A stretch of 64,000 nucleotides of DNA from Anoplopoma fimbria. Lineage: Eukaryota; Chordata; Actinopteri; Perciformes; Anoplopomatidae. Every line of letters starts with the position of its first letter. The stretch's first letter is position 1. The position numbers and the translations under genes were made by a program. Positions 46,536 through 59,645 of this stretch are shown in pieces. The stretch lies in the NCBI RefSeq assembly GCF_027596085.1, contig NC_072451.1:9186598-9250597 (forward strand), in the 5' to 3' direction. The notes under the pieces are model-generated. The model saw nothing but the letters and a program-made list of their open reading frames with translations, was not told the origin of the DNA and searched no databases.

Positions 46536-46985
46536 GTAATAGAAAATATAATTAGCTAATTATTCTGATACACAGGGAGGGACACAGGGAAATGTTGCTA
46601 ATCAATGATCATAATGCTGTTTGTTTTGCATTGACTGTGAGTTGTTCAATTTAAGGTGGAACTGTTCAATCCACTGAGTGTAGTCCAGCAGCAGTCTCAG
46701 GAGTTCTTCCTGTCGAATCACCATGTGATTGTATGAAAAGTCTGCCTCTTTCTGTTTTTATATAATGTAACCTGACCCTACATGTGTTTCTGTTTTAGTC
46801 GGAGAATTTGAATTCTTAATGGTGCTTTACTGAGCTCTCATTACTGAGGCATGCTGGGACTGAAGGAACTGCAAGAGGAGGAGGAAGAGGAGGAGGAAGA
46901 AGAGGTGGAGGAGGAGAGGAGAAAGATGCCTCAAAGTCTTCGCCGGCCTCGATAGCTCTCTGTGATACTGTGTTAAGGCTGCACA

Positions 46986-46988
<3 letters not shown>

Positions 46989-47069
<81 letters not shown>
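46989..47069. repeat. (AC)n microsatellite
   Basis: Pure AC array of 40 units. Confidence 0.97.
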
Positions 47070-47074
<5 letters not shown>

Positions 47075-47176
47075 ACAGACACGTACACACACAAACTGCT
47101 GCAGGGTGGAGAGGTCAAAGGTCAAACTGGGTGGGTGGAGTAGAATGGATACTATTTGAGATTGAAAGGAATAATG

Positions 47177-47183
<7 letters not shown>

Positions 47184-47269
<86 letters not shown>
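47184..47269. repeat. (TG)n microsatellite
   Basis: Pure TG array of 43 units, 115 bases from the AC array at 46989-47069 and opposite in orientation. Confidence 0.97.
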
Positions 47270-47271
<2 letters not shown>

Positions 47272-48289
47272 TGCGTGTGTGATTCACTACATCCCCCTTT
47301 TCTTTTCCTTCTATCAAATCTGAATGAAGCCGTCAATGTTTTTTTCAGAGAATTCCATAAGATCTATATCCATGTTTAACAGCTTCTGAAGAGGACTCTG
47401 GAAACACAAGCGTACATCTGCTTTTTCGGAAATAAGAAATAATATAATAATAAAGGATAATTCAGAACTAAATACAGCGGGTTCTGTTGTTAAACGGTAT
47501 CCACAACACACAGCATCACCCGGGAGCCAGGAGGTGAAACGTCAAGAGCTCCACTTTAAGACACGAGGGAGCGTGAAAAAGGATGATGAAGAGGAGGAGA
47601 TAAAGAGAGAGAAGGATTTCGAGAGGGAAAGGAGATGAAAGGCCAAGGGATGAAAAACGAGAGGATTGAAAATGATGGAAAGAACCAGTAATAAATGATG
47701 AATCTAAAATTCTTTGTCAATAACAAATAGACTAAAATAAAACTTTTAAAGATGAAGATGACTACTACATGTGACTTAAACTCATGTGGACTTTGATCTA
47801 AAAATCAAAACTGTCAACACAAGATCGGAATGAAATGAGGAGGAGAGTGATGAGGATGAGGATGAGGAGGACGTCGTACATCTCAATTCCACTCACGTTT
47901 CCCCTCCGTTTGACAAGTTAAATAAAGTTGCATACAGATCACTGCAAAAAGAGGAGGAGGAAGAACAAAGAGGAGCGGGAAGAGGAAGAGGCGGATGATG
48001 ATGAGGAGGAGCAGGATGAAGAGTCGGAGGTCCTACAGTGTGACTTCAATCCCATTTTGCAGCGGCTGAAGTAAAAGAAAAATCAATGGTAATGGCTTTG
48101 TGGCGGGCGAACCTTCAGCTGAAATTAGAGGCAGCAAACAGAAAATCAGAGACGACCCCCCCAACCCACTTTCCCACAATGCATTGTTTCCCTCCCTCCA
48201 TCCTTGCTAACCCTCAGCTGATCTGTGATGTCGTTTTTATACTTTGAGCTTGTTTTCTGAGTGGGATGTGTTTTTTTTATCCACATTTT

Positions 48290-49195
48290 TAAATAAAGAC
48301 AAAAGTTGAGGAAAGAAGGAAACAAGGTAAGGAAATGAGGTAAGGAGGTCAGAGAGGAGGTTTTAAAGAGGTAAAGAAGGGAGGAGAGGAATTAAGGAAA
48401 GAAGCAGAGAGGACAAGAAAAGAAAGGTAAAGAGAAAGGTAAAGAGAAAGTAAAGGCGGTCAAGAGGAGAGGAGAGGGGATGTGTGGAGGTAAGGAGAGA
48501 GGAAAGGACGTAAAGAAGGAGGAGAGGAGTTAAGGAAAGAACAAGAGAGGAGAAGAAAAGAAAGTTACAGAAAAAGTAAAGGAGGTCGAGAGGAGGAGAG
48601 GAGGTAAACAGAGGAGGTAAGTAAAGGAAGTAAGGAGGGAGGAGGGGAGAGGAGAGGGGAGGAGAAGAGGTAAGGATGGAGATGAGGAGAGGGAGTAAGG
48701 GAAGAAGAAGAGAGGAGAGGAGAAGAAAGGTGAAGAAAAAAGTAGAGGAGGTCGAGAGGATGGAAAGGGGAGGGGAGGAGGAGAGGAAGAAAGAAAAGAA
48801 AGTAAGGAGGGATCAGAGGAGAGGGGACAAAAAGTGGTAAGAAGGGAGGAAAGGAGAGGGAGTAAGGAAAGAAAAAGAGAAAAAAGAGGAGAGTAGAATA
48901 AAGGTAAAGAGAAAGCAAAGGAGGTCGAGAGGAAAGGAAACAAAGAAAGGAGGTAAGAAAAGGAGAGGAAAGGACAGGGGAGGAGAAAGAAAAGGAATCA
49001 GCATGAAATGGAGACAAGAGAGAAGAGGAGGATAAAGGAGAAGAGCAGAGTTCAAGAGAAAGGGGGAGATGGGAGGAATAAGAAGGAGAGAACAGGTAGA
49101 GAGAGTGAGGGAGACAGAGAGGAAACAAGAAAGGAAGGTAAGAAAAGGAAAGGAGTCGAGCAAGGAGGTTTTGAGTAGAAACAGATGAGGGAGCC
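48290..49195. repeat. polypurine tract, about 900 bp (plus strand)
   Basis: GGTAAAGAGGA-type words repeat with a loose period. GAGGTAAGGA and AAGAAAAGAAAGT recur many times. In the transcript it is a pyrimidine tract, complementary in composition to the transcribed form of 36930-38032. Confidence 0.92.
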
Positions 49196-49250
49196 GAGGG
49201 GGGGAGTTTGCATAAGAGCCAGGAAAGAACATTAACCCCACACACACCAA

Positions 49251-49252
<2 letters not shown>

Positions 49253-49331
<79 letters not shown>
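49253..49331. repeat. (AC)n microsatellite
   Basis: Pure AC array of about 39 units at the end of the polypurine tract. Confidence 0.97.
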
Positions 49332-49332
<1 letters not shown>

Positions 49333-49545
49333 AAATATTTCCTAAAATAGTTTTTATTTAAAGTTTTTTACAGTAGAATGAATCATTTAATGTCAGTGGA
49401 TAAAAACAACAACTGGAATATTTATAACATTGACACTGTTACTACGAGCCCACTGCATTACGCTACACAGAGTTACCACGGCAACACACACACAGAGGCA
49501 CACACGTGTATCATCTGTTGCACACATTCCCTGCAACAAGATCCC

Positions 49546-49548
<3 letters not shown>

Positions 49549-49627
<79 letters not shown>
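49549..49627. repeat. (GT)n microsatellite
   Basis: Pure GT array of 39 units. Confidence 0.97.
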
Positions 49628-49628
<1 letters not shown>

Positions 49629-49739
49629 TGACATCATGGCTTAACCCCTTCTGAGGTGGGGAGAACTCAACGACCCAGAGAGAGAGAGAGAGAGAGAGAG
49701 AGTCTTAAGTCATCTGTCAGGTGTAATGAAGCTGATTGG

Positions 49740-49740
<1 letters not shown>

Positions 49741-49810
<70 letters not shown>

Positions 49811-49834
49811 TGTGTGTGTGTGTGTTTGTGTGTG
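49741..49834. repeat. (TG)n microsatellite, interrupted near end
   Basis: TG array of about 46 units with AG and TTTG interruptions. A (GA)12 array lies just before it at 49677-49701. Confidence 0.96.
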
Positions 49835-49859
49835 GGTGCGCGTGTAAAGGCTAACGAGT

Positions 49860-52380
49860 GTGTTCGTTAAAAATGAAGCAAATATCACCCACTTATCTCT
49901 AGCAGGGTGGAGCCGGGGGGGGCTCACCTGGACAGGTGACCAGTTAAGTGCTGACACATATGGACATACATTTTACTCACATCTGTGGGCAATGTAGAAT
50001 GGCGATGGTTTCAATGTGTGAACGTTTAACAGTATGTTATCAAGGATGACACATTCAGTTTGGCAACGGAAGTACGGCAGTAGGCTATGTATGACTATGT
50101 AAGAACATTAACCACCAAAGATGGGGAATGCAACCTAAACAAATGGACTTTCCAGATCTGTGTGCTATAAGTGAGTGGGCAGGATACATTAGCAAGTGAT
50201 CCAAGATCTTGTGTCCAGATATAAACATATATTCTGTGGAGAAACCTAGCGTGTAACGTGTAACACCAGCCAGTCACTAGATGATCCAACTCTGTTATCT
50301 GTGGTCATGTTCAACAAACACCAAACATACTCAAACATATATTTAAAAACTCATATTGAGTCCATTTACGATTTTATTATTATTATTATTATTATATTAT
50401 TTTATAAAACAAGGTTTTTAGAGGCCTGAAAAGGTAAAAGTATTAACCGTATGAATACAAACAAAAATTCGCACATTTTTGTTTGTACTTATGTTTCAAT
50501 TACTCCATTGTTAATCACAGAAAACATTACATTTTTTATCTATCAAAGTTCCTGTATTTATCCACCTGTCAATTCATTTGGGAGCGATAGCAACGTCCAT
50601 ATACAGTTTGGTGGAGGCCGGAGCTACTGTTTTAAATCACTGATTGGAGCCTTTTAACGCAATAGAGGACAGGCCTGTCTGTTGGGGTGAGGGGTGGACG
50701 GGGTGAGGGAGGCTAAATGCTGCTCGGGTTTTTGGGGCCTCTCCTCTGGGAACAGAACATTCCTGCCTTATCCTCTTTTACCTCCTGATTCACTGGAACA
50801 GAGAAGCCAGCAGACATGATGAGATTAACTCTCCCCCCTCCACCCTCACCCTCCTCTCTCTCCCTCCCTGTCACTGTATTCTGGATAGTCTCTCGCTCTA
50901 GCTCCTCTGTGCCTCCGCAACGAAACAAGACGATTCCCTGTAAGCTGCACGGCTGAATTCACGCACAATCAGAGGTGTAAAGTATATTTACTGACAGCGT
51001 ATACATATATATTAAGCTACATATAATATTTCTATTAGTTCACAAACAGTCATTCCACTCACTACTTTCTCTTCTCTAAAGGAAATAACCGTTTCAACTC
51101 ACTCATTTTGTCCATTTGCTTCGACTTTGCAGTTTTTCAGATTGCTGTTAAGCCCCAAAATCTGACGCGTCCTGCACAGATGTTTCATATTAAAAGCCTT
51201 CCAGCAGATCAAAGGGCCCAAATCTACCTTTGGTCAGCTTTAATGTGAAATACTCACAGGAAGTGTTGAGTTTAACTCACATTAGTTTAACAGCGATCGA
51301 AAAAGAAGAACAATAACTAATGAATATGGACCATATTTGTGTTTAAAAAAGAGACTTTTTGACAATTTAAAGTAGTGTAATTACTTCTGTTTCATACGGT
51401 ACACTTTTACTCCACTGAAGTAGTCGCCAGACAGAAAGAGAGACCAGGTTTGTGTCTTTAAAAGGTCAAAGGTTGCCGGCTGGGAGGATCCTCCCTGCTG
51501 ACTGAGGACATTGCCTCACAGTCCAGAGTCATCAAGTGTCTGTGAGGGAAGAGTTTCAACAGTGGAGCACAGTTTCATCATCAGGTCAGAGGTCAGGAAT
51601 AAAAAAAAGAGATTATCATTAATAATATAATAATAATAAGTTGATTTAACGAAGGACAGTTTGGTGCAGCTTTACTTCAAGTAAAGACGAGATTAGGTTT
51701 TACTCTTCTTCAGAAGTGTGAGAGTGATATTTGTGGAAAAGTATCATTAGATTAGATTCATCTTCATCGTCATCGCTTACAAACACCATTACACCATGTA
51801 TAAAACTAAATAATATACAATTATTTTTTATTTTTTAACTTACAATAAGTACATTTAGATAAATCCCTGCGGCTGTCATGTCTTACTATGACTTGGTTTC
51901 ACTACATTTAAATAAGAAGACCAAAGTCTGGCCGTATGAAGTGTACTGAAGGATGATGAAAGTGTGTCGTGGTGTCAGAGAGAGATGTTTCAGTTGTGGA
52001 TAAGCAGGACAGTGTAGGGACAGAGAGCAGCTGTTTCACAAGATCCACACGGAATTTTTTACTGACTGGAACACCTCTCCTCCCTCCTCCCTCCTCCTCC
52101 TCCTCCTGAATTTGAACGGGCGACAACATGAGCGTTGGTTAAAAAGGTAAAGTCAGGTAAAGGCCTCTACAGCGAGGTCTCTCATTGGCCGAGCCTCTGT
52201 GGACCCACTGGAGGACATCTGGGTCATCTTTGCATTCCCGATAGAAGATCTCGTCTCCTTATTTATTTTTGTGTGTGTGCTTTCAGACTCCCTCCTCTCC
52301 TCCCCCCTACCCCCTCCTCTGATCTTGTCAGATGATCTGTTAGCCTCCCCTGTTGCTCCTGTTGTTCCCGCTGCCGTTTC
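49860..52380. other. intron 2 stretch without recognised genes
   Basis: Contains a short (TTA)n at 50373-50402 and GA/CT-rich pieces at 50830-50900 and 52075-52110. Otherwise it is mixed single-copy-looking sequence. Confidence 0.5.
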
Positions 52381-52389
52381 TTCCCCAGT

Positions 52390-52515
52390 GCTGAGCCGCT
52401 AATACGCCGCGGCGCGCCGCTAATGACCCGCAAAAAACACAATAACAAACGCCTGCTTCTCATATGCATATTTAATGGAGACAGCTGAACAAATTACATA
52501 TTTATGGATTATAAG
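52390..52515. other. candidate conserved noncoding element
   Basis: CCGCTAATACGCCGCGGCGC, then GCCGCTAATGACC, shows two GCCGCTAAT copies 22 bases apart around a GC-rich palindrome. It is followed by AATAACAAACGCC, CATATGCATATTTAATGG and ACAGCTGAAC. Octamer-like, Sox-like and E-box motifs are packed into 120 bases. Confidence 0.4.
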
Positions 52516-53368
52516 ATCAGGAGGGGGAAGGAGAAGGGGGGGGGGATAATGCCATTAGCGATGCAGACAGGTACGAGGGTCCCATCTGCACCGGCATCTG
52601 TACAGCAGGAGGGGCCCCGGGGCCCGGCGGGGCGGGGAGACGCCTGTTACCACCAGTACAGAAGTACTTCGTTGTTAACAGGACCAACTACACAAGTACA
52701 AAAACTGACTTCCTAGAGCGTTCACAATGGAGCTACAGTTCTGCACTGCTCACCAAAACTCCACACGTCCAAAAAACTCTCACTGAAAGGTGCAACAAGA
52801 TTCTAAATGCAAATGTCTACCCATGAAATGTTTGGTACGTTTGAAAGACAGTAAGGCCTGAGTAATCCCTGCTTGTGGGGGTGAATCCAAACTGGTTTTC
52901 AACACCAGCCGCAAAGAGTCTGAACTTACAGACTTGTGGACCCAAAGGATGCATTCCTGTGAAGTCTGCAAGCGTGCAGGACTAAGGAAATCCACAACTC
53001 CAAGTGTCAAGGCCACAGCCGGCCTCATGCGGACTTCCTGTGGACCTCTGGAGAGTCCACTTGGGGAGCAGACTTCACCTGAATATTTGTTAGTAATATG
53101 GATATAGATGAAGTCAATGAAAGGAACAAAAATGGGATCACCTCCAAAACGAGGATTCACAGTTCTCAGTTTACAAGAAGCATAGCCTCAACATATCGTA
53201 AATGTCAATCCTGTTAAACCATTTGGGAAAATACTCTTGGACGGGTTACAAGAACTTGTGCTCACATCAATGGGGACAAGAAGGTCTTAAAACTGGGCTT
53301 ATTTAGCATATCCCTTGTGGTCCAGCGCCCTCAAAGCTTACCATTAGGACAGTAAAGATGGAGTCAAT

Positions 53369-53402
53369 GGGGCCTGGGGTGGGGGGTGGGGCGGTGGGGG
53401 GA
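53369..53402 (+). other. potential G-quadruplex
   Basis: Several G4-G6 runs separated by one to three bases (GGGG..GGGG..GGGGGG..GGGG..GGGGGG). The G-rich strand is the plus strand, so it would not form in the nfia RNA. Confidence 0.5.
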
Positions 53403-53744
53403 CTGGACATTTGGATTCAGCCACAACATTTCCAACGATGTGCAAAGTTTCAGCAGCTGTTGAGAAGCTCCACCCTGGTGGGATGAAACTCATTTGCTCA
53501 CATCACTGTGAAGCTAATTCCCCCCATAACAACCTAAACTACCCACCACAGTAACTAAACCCAGTAACAAGCCCAAGATGTTCTTAACTACACAGTAAAA
53601 CATGGCGTGTTACTCACACAGCAGTCTGGTGAGAAAGAGACGTACAGAGAGACGGGGGTATTCAGTATTCAGAGTGGATTACTGCCTGCGTCTCCCCGAG
53701 CTGCTGGCCCATTAAAACACTCACACTCAACCCCCCTCTTCGTT

Positions 53745-53890
53745 TTTTATATTAATTAAGATTTCAATTAAAGAGCCGGGGCCCCGAGACTTAACCCTTG
53801 TAAATTAGCGGGTGAAAGCCGGCGTCATGAGGGATCATTAAAATGCTGTGAATCAGGCAGGACCTCTGGTTGGCCCGGGCGGACCTGCTC
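53745..53890. other. candidate conserved noncoding element
   Basis: TATTAATTAAGATTTCAATT, AAAGAGCCGGGGCCCCGAGAC, GTAAATTAGCGGGTGAAAG and GATCATTAAAATGCTGTGAATC form a dense set of homeodomain cores in otherwise ordinary sequence. Confidence 0.35.
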
Positions 53891-56800
53891 CTCTGAGACG
53901 GAGGGGAACTGTGTGTTTTGTCATTTTGATGTGATTTTCTTAGTTTGAGTTCAGATCACTCCACGCTTGGAAGAGGCAGTTTTGTGTCTCCTGTGGTTCG
54001 ATTTATTTCAGTCTGTCTTCTTACTCGCTGCTAGACAACTCTCGACTGCTTGAAGTACCATCCTCAAAGATTCTGTATCTGCTTTACAAGCGAATATGTC
54101 CATGGTCACACTATGAGCGTCAAAAGCAACAAAACGGCCCAGCGTGGCCAGCTTCATTGTCGGCTAATCGCAGTTGAAGTGTTGCTCAGACCCTCGTTGA
54201 CGTAGTTGTGTTGTTAAATAGAACTGTGAAACTGCATTCTTTTAAACGTAACGGAACAGAGTGAAACAAAAACATGTGACAGGTTGACATTTCACCGTGT
54301 CATCCGAGTGTTGAAAAAGCTGAACTTTGATTTGTAGCGTCAGTTCGCAGCTTAATTTCACCGGATTCCATTGAAAGTGATTAGTAGCCTGTTGCTTTGT
54401 CGCTCCTAGTCTGACCACAGCATGAGTACACTTACTCAAGTAATATACTTACAGTTTAAATATTCCATTTGATATTACTTTGCTCTTGCAGGAAAATCTT
54501 ATGCCTTTTTACGAGTTACTTTTTGGATTAAACTTGTATAAAATACAATATACTGTTGTTAATATAAATACAAAATAAGATATTAATCAGGTTAATTACT
54601 CGCCCCCTCCTCCACCAGCCTACATCATTAAAAAACTCCATATATAAAATGAACACGTATATTTCATCTTCAACTATAAACTCTGAGAGGAACCATGTGT
54701 CACAATTAAAACTAACACCACGTGTTAGTTTTAATGCTAACCTTTATGCTGACGATACTTTACTTTGCTTAAGTGACATTTTTGAATGCTGCTGTTTCCC
54801 TGATCATTTTTTTATGTGAAATCACAAACTGGGCTCAATTGTTTGTGAACCTGATCAAATCACCTCCTCAAATGAAACCCAAACAAAGAGGTTTTTACTG
54901 TACGTTTGCACAGGAGACATATTGGGAGATTTTAAGGGTTACGGGACAAGAGCTTCCCCACACTTATACTTTAGTAATGGATCTGAATGCTTATTGGTGC
55001 ATTACCACCTACAGCATTACTGCAGCAATCCTTCGTGTTCTAAGTCCTTCACCTCTATTGGATGTGATGGTTTTGACCCGGTGGTCTGCCGTCTTGTCTG
55101 ACCTCTGAGTTCTTTCTGTTAATAACCGAGGTTATCACCACTGTAATCTTGTCAATTTTCAAGAGTGAACAAGCAGGGAAAAAAAGAGACTTTCAACGCT
55201 TTGTGAACAGGAACATCTGCTCTGCCTTGTAAAGTACTTAGAGCAGTGGAGAGGGAGGGGCAGCGGGTGGTGGTGGTGGAGGGGGGGCAGTGGACGGAGA
55301 GTGACTCGTTTTGGAGCGATAACAACCTTAGCGAGGATAAGATGGCTGATCCTCCAATGCTAGGCTCATTATTGTTGGAGGGGATTTGGAACAGCTTTTT
55401 CCTGTCTGGTTGGAGGGGTGGGGGGGTGGGGGGGGGTGAGGAGAAGGGGGAAAGGATATTTGAGGGTTGGGGGTCCTACATTGTTTCCATCCTATCCCTC
55501 TTTTTACAACCAGTTTCTCAAACTGATTCTAGAGGTAGGAGCTTGGACAGAGCGAGTCACTTATTCTGATTATTTAAATATAAAAAGCATCAGCTATGTG
55601 AATGTAATGTATTAAATACAGTTATGACAAGCTTCTTCATGCAAGGGCAAAAAGGGAGCAGCTTATTTTCTTTTTATGTTTATATGTTGGGACATTTTCA
55701 TATTTTTTTTCAGCAATCACATCAGCTGAAGTAGGAAATAGAAGAGGGGGCAAAGGTAATCCTGGTCTGGCACCAAATAACTCCCATATCTCACTGGTTT
55801 ACACTTTTCAAATTATTCTTTTATGTGTTACGTCCCAAGTTTAGAAAAAGCACACTCGTCTCATCGATTTTACATTGCTCACTTTAAACTAAGAAAAACT
55901 ATAACAAACAAAAAGTCAATTCAAGGAGGTTCCCATAAACTGAACTCAAGGTCCACTTACTAGCTTTTTGGGTTGTTTTTGGAATAAGGTTGTAACAGTT
56001 CTGGTGAGAACTAAGAAAAAAATACACAGCAAAAATTTGTTGAAATTATTTCACAATTTATAAAATTTTCAGTTTGATGTCATAGTGTCAGACCTTTGTC
56101 AATATTAATAAACAATACAATGTGTCAAATTCATATTTTATTTTAGTGTATACTCTACATTAGATAGTAGTCATGGCTCTGTTTTACAGTAAATATTAAG
56201 AATTGATTTGTTCACTCTTTAAAAATGTCTCAGTAACAATAAGCATTACATATAACACATCATTTTTAATTTTTTTACACTGTTTGATGAAAATCTGTCT
56301 GTTAAATATCTATTTGTCAGGACAGCTTTGTGGGAACATGTTTGATCCCAGTAATTTCTCTGTGACTCTAATTTTGTGTCGTTGTTTAAATGTTAGTAAC
56401 GTTTAACAGCTGGAGTGAAACATAGAAGCATCTGCTGCAGCCAGATCTTCAGCAATAAAGTGAACGCCACACTTTATTAAAATATCAGCACAAAATGCAG
56501 CCGACGCAGCGAGTTTTGACGACAGCCTAACTCAAAAAAATGGGCAAAGAGGTGGATCATGGGTGAAGCGGCCACGCCCTTAATTATGCTAACTTCAAGC
56601 TTTCATAGAATTTAAACAGGGAGGGTCATGATTGGGGATATTAGCTATAGAGACATAAACGTTTTTTGTGTTGCAGGCTATACATGTTTGTTTCTGCTGT
56701 AATGTTGGGCATTTTAACATTGGGGTCTATGGGGACTGACTCACTTTTGGAGCCATTAGAGGAACTATTGTTTTTGGCACTTAAGCATTGGCTTCATTTC

Positions 56801-57100
56801 CCAAAACCGGAGGTTGCAGCTTAGTTTGGAGGCAGAAGGTGGAGAAGGCACAGTCCCCAAACTTTCACCAGCAGGAGGAAGAAGAGGAGGAGAAAGTGGG
56901 AAGAGGAGGAAACCACAGCTGGTGTTCCGACACGTGGCCACTGCTTGTTGTGTCTGTCTTTCCCAAACACCAAAGTCTGTGATGGTTTTGGTGGGTGGAG
57001 GGTCTCTAACTCAAACCATACCATCCTCCGCCCGCAATCCCTCTGCATGATGTGGAGTCAGAACATCTGAGACCGCTGAACATGCTGCTTCTGGTCTGTT
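53891..57100. other. intron 2 stretch, mostly unremarkable
   Basis: 54425-54560 has AAGTAATATACTTACAG and similar words of the AAGTACTT repeat. 55414-55458 is a second G-rich stretch. 56580-56820 resembles the teleost repeat at 5790-6360. A plus-strand open frame at 54773-55108 has no similarity that I recognise. Confidence 0.45.
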
Positions 57101-57127
57101 TTGTGTTTGTACTTGGAGGTCTTCGCA

Positions 57128-57615
57128 GGTCCAAATCTGGGACATTGACCCGCGATAAACCAAACCAAAACCCATCTTGCATATATCTCTACTTAAAGTA
57201 GAGGGAGAACTGATCCAAAAGAGACTGCAGACAGATTATCTTTGGATCTAAAACATACTTTATGTTAATTAGACCTGGTCCAAAATCTGGGAGATGGACG
57301 CACGGAAAAAAACAAACCCAAACCATCTTGAATAGATCACTTCTTCTTCTTTTTTATTAGAGGCAGACCTGATCCAAAAGAGACCCGGACACAGATTATC
57401 TTTGGTCTTAAACAGACCTGATGATAATTAGACCTGTTCCAAAATCTGGAACATGGACCCACGGAAAATCAAACCGAAACCATCTTGATTAGATCACTTC
57501 TTCTTTTTTTTCTAAGTAGTAGGAGACCTGATCCAAAAGAGACCCTGGGACAGATTATCTTTGGGTGTAAAACATACCTGATGATAATTAGACCTAGTCC
57601 AAAATGTGGCGAGGT
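57128..57615. repeat. tandem repeat, unit about 150-160 bp, three copies plus
   Basis: The word GGTCCAAAATCTGGG and its variants starts at 57128, 57277, 57436 and 57596. CTGATCCAAAAGAGAC starts at 57210, 57369 and 57528, exactly 159 apart. ACAGATTATCTTTGG and ATCACTTCTTCTT recur in the same order. Copies differ by substitutions and a few indels. Confidence 0.92.
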
Positions 57616-59296
57616 CCACCGCAAAAACACATTTGCTCCTTAGGCAATTGATTCATAATTAAGTTCATACAACTTCATGATATAGTGAAAATTCTTGAAT
57701 TTTCTCATACTTGTGCTCTTAAAAGCCCAAGGAGAAGTCTTCAAATGACTTATATGTGCAATAAACAGTCCAAAACCCACAAATATTCAGTCAACTGTTT
57801 CCTATAAAAACAGAACAGTACCAGATCGGATTGAACTGAATTAAATTTGGATTTTTGAAGTGGACCCATCAAGGTCGAGTTTGTGCTGCTCACAAAACAG
57901 ACTATCAAAGAGCAGAGCGTTGGCACATCGGCCATGGGACCAACGTTGAACCGTAGTGAAGCGTGTGCCACAGGAAGGCGTGGAGGAGGGGGATGAAGAG
58001 GAGGAGAAGGAGGAGGTGGTGATGTAGCTGAATATATGTGCAGGACACGTAGAGCCTCGGCACAGTAAAATTCATGATCATAAAGTGCAGGCCCCTTGAA
58101 TAAGTCAATGGAATAATCTGCTGCATCATGAGATAAGAGGCTGGATGAAAGAGAGGGGGGAGAAAGAGGGGGGACAGAGGGAGAGAGAGAGATACAGTAA
58201 GAGAGAGAGAGAGAGAGAGTCGGGGTGGGCCCGGGCTCCTCATTAAGATTCTTGCGGTGCAGTGACTCAGCCCATTTTGGTAATGGAGAACCCCGGCCAC
58301 CTAAAGATGGAAATGGCCATTTCTCAACCCCTCCCCCTCCCTCACACACACACTTTTTATATATAAATTATCCCAAGCACTTACAAGTGGGGAAGGCGGG
58401 CTGAAGAACACCGCAAGGTCATTCTCAAATCTTTTGGACGGGCCGGGACCGGGAGAGGAGTTTTAATGCGAGTGCAGCGGGAGGACAGCGAACAAACTTC
58501 TCTCTCTCTCTCTCTCTCTCTCTCCAGGCGGCACTCCCACAATTTTTATCCACGCAGCAGTACAGACGCTCCGCGGACAGTCTGTGGTTGGATCTCTGCT
58601 CGGAGTCAGTTTAAAGTCATAAAAAAGATAAAAGGATTGTCTAAAAGTGTTTGTGCACAACCAGTGTGCACCGAATCAAACATCTTTATATATTTTAAAT
58701 TATAAAGGAAGTTTTACCGTGTTTAATTTGACGACGTTTCAGATGCAGGAAACAACAACAAACCCTTATGAAAATCCAGAAATCCACTTCTGCCATCATG
58801 AAAATTGAAGAACACAAATCTGCCCCGTGGATTAAAAAGTCTTTGACGCCACAAAAAACATGAGCAGGATCCAAGAAGTTGAAGATAAAATTGTGGCTCC
58901 ATGATTAAAAGCAAGGCCGACACAAATAAAACTAAATTGCATAAATCACGTTTATGTTGCGAAGCAGCGTTACCAAATTAAGTAATAAATATACAACAAT
59001 AACACGAGGAACTCTGTTGTATACTGATACTTTATATGTTAGAATACATGATAGAGTATCTGAAACCACATGTCACACTGGACTACGTTATGAAACTCAA
59101 TTTTATATTTAAAAAAAACATTATAATATATTAAATATTGTTCTGATGGGTGCCTGACTATATTTCACAATATTAATAAAGCACACATCACAATTAAGAG
59201 CTGATAAACTGTATGATGTTTTCCAGTTTTCCCACTCTCGCCACTACAACACAATGTGGAGCTGAACCATTGAGACGGTTTGACCCCCTTGTGAGT

Positions 59297-59300
<4 letters not shown>
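57616..59300. other. intron 2 stretch with complex islands
   Basis: 58030-58140 (GCACAGTAAAATTCATGATC, TGAATAAGTCAATGGAATAA, TGCATCATGAGATAAGAGG) could be a conserved element. (CT)n is at 58499-58524 and GA-rich sequence at 58140-58220. 58525-59290 shows nothing recognised. Confidence 0.4.

Positions 59301-59302
<2 letters not shown>

Positions 59303-59378
<76 letters not shown>
59303..59378. repeat. (GT)n microsatellite
   Basis: Pure GT array of about 38 units. Confidence 0.97.
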
Positions 59379-59379
<1 letters not shown>

Positions 59380-59514
59380 ATGTGAGGACAGCACTGACAG
59401 CACATGAACAGGTTGACTGGGAACAGATCAGAAACTCTGAGCAGGATCAGCTCAAGTCCAATTCCAAGCTCTGAGAGGGGATTTTAACCTGAACTTCACC
59501 AGCTGGAGGAGCCT

Positions 59515-59645
59515 CAGATACACACACCACCACACCACAAACACACACCACCACCACCACCACCAGCACACACCACCACCAAAACCCACAACCACACACC
59601 ACAACCAACACAAATAACCACCAACACACACCACCACACACGACC
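59515..59645. repeat. (CCA)n/(CA)n compound repeat
   Basis: About 130 bases of CACCACCACA, CCAAAACCCACAACC and related words. Confidence 0.9.

Noticed and set aside
48565..49245. 226-codon Ser/Leu/Pro-rich minus-strand open frame
   Set aside because: Polypurine-polypyrimidine composition lacks stop codons in several frames. Not a gene.
54773..55108. 111-codon plus-strand open frame
   Set aside because: No recognisable domain, no splice or promoter context, and length expected by chance in AT-rich intron.
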